NCBI GenBank assembly: GCA_903871865.1
Contig: CAIQIL010000414.1
Location: 1-5,107, forward strand
Length of the DNA: 5,107 bases
Source: an uncultured Burkholderiales bacterium
GTDB taxonomy: Bacteria; Pseudomonadota; Gammaproteobacteria; Burkholderiales; Burkholderiaceae_C
Reading direction: 5' to 3'
The position numbers and the translations under genes are program-made. Positions 4,815 through 5,107 of this stretch are shown piece after piece (position 1 is the stretch's first letter; each line of letters starts with the position of its first letter). The notes under the pieces were generated by a model. It had not been told where the DNA came from. It saw only the letters and a list, made by a program, of their open reading frames with translations, and did no database searches.

Positions 4815-5107
4815 ATGTCCGACCTCCTGTTCATTGCGCCTCGCACGGCGCTGGCTGCGGCTGCATTGACACTGTGTGGTGCGCTCTCACCCGCATTGGC
4901 ATCGAGCCACCGCGAAGCCCCCTTCATCACCACCAGCCCCAAGGTGGACGGCACCGACCTCTACATGTTCATGAGCTATGAGACGGGCCGCTCCGGCTAC
5001 GTGACCCTCATCGCCAACTACCAGCCGCTGCAGGACGCGTACGGTGGTCCCAACTACTTCAAGATGGACTCCAACGCCCTGTACGAGATCCACATCGACA
5101 ACAACGG
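4815..5107 (+). CDS. Secreted DUF4331-family protein, N-terminal part (runs off the window)
   Basis: 97 codons are visible. Residues 1-29 form a Sec signal peptide: a single Arg, a hydrophobic run ALAAAALTLCGAL and a PALA cleavage site. The mature N-terminus begins SSHREAPFITTSPKVDGTDL (30-49), the hallmark of DUF4331 proteins, followed by YMFMSYE (50-56), VTLIANYQPLQ (63-73), GGPNYFKMD (77-85) and LYEIHIDNNG at the edge, all at the usual family spacing. DUF4331 proteins are secreted and of unknown biochemical function. The ATG has AAGGA about seven bases ahead. It is divergent from the ferritin/sigma/anti-sigma operon and has a possible sigma-type promoter (4741-4768) upstream, so it is a candidate target of that sigma factor. 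The protein presumably continues for several hundred residues to the right. Confidence 0.93.
   Translation, partial: MSDLLFIAPRTALAAAALTLCGALSPALASSHREAPFITTSPKVDGTDLYMFMSYETGRSGYVTLIANYQPLQDAYGGPNYFKMDSNALYEIHIDNN

Noticed and set aside
1..5107. CRISPR arrays, tRNA or rRNA genes, insertion sequences and attachment sites.
   Set aside because: None seen: no regularly spaced repeats, no transposase or integrase motifs, and no tRNA- or rRNA-like sequence recognised.

Overview
The window is GC-rich (almost all third codon positions are G or C) and densely coded. Codon use and gene families suggest a betaproteobacterium, most likely Burkholderiales (Comamonadaceae or the Leptothrix/Rubrivivax group). 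This is an inference from style and family content; no marker gene is present.

Layout from left to right. (1) 1-707, + strand: the C-terminal part of a sensor histidine kinase, cut by the window edge just after the H-box. (2) 697-1260, - strand: an exported SYLF/Ysc84-domain protein whose 3' end overlaps the kinase 3' end by 11 bp. (3) 1261-1393: a divergent intergenic region with a perfect CRP-type palindrome. (4) 1394-2113, + strand: a Crp/Fnr-family regulator without a recognisable cAMP pocket. (5) 2155-2385, + strand: a small VF530-family (DUF2132) protein. (6) A convergent junction with a strong GC stem. (7) 4493 down to 2404, - strand: a compact three-gene operon encoding a Tat-exported ferritin-like protein, an ECF sigma factor and a ChrR-like cupin protein (probable anti-sigma factor), with gaps of 14 and 12 bp. 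(8) 4494-4814: a 321-bp divergent control region. (9) 4815 to the right edge, + strand: the start of a secreted DUF4331 protein.

The most interesting part is 2404-5107. The control region holds two copies of a bipartite element pointing towards the ferritin/sigma/anti-sigma operon and a third, looser copy pointing towards DUF4331. Each has a GCATC block and a CGTAA block separated by 17-18 bp of mostly unconserved sequence, which is the architecture of an ECF promoter. The simplest reading is a self-contained envelope stress module: the sigma factor drives its own operon and the divergent DUF4331 gene, the cupin protein holds it in check, and the outputs are two exported proteins. The stimulus cannot be read from the sequence. 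Oxidative or metal stress is a guess from the ChrR and ferritin families.

A second possible circuit lies around the Crp/Fnr gene. Its divergent promoter region has the palindrome TGTGCG-ATGG-CGCACA, centred 41.5 bp from the inferred transcription start on both sides, which suggests autoregulation together with control of the SYLF gene.
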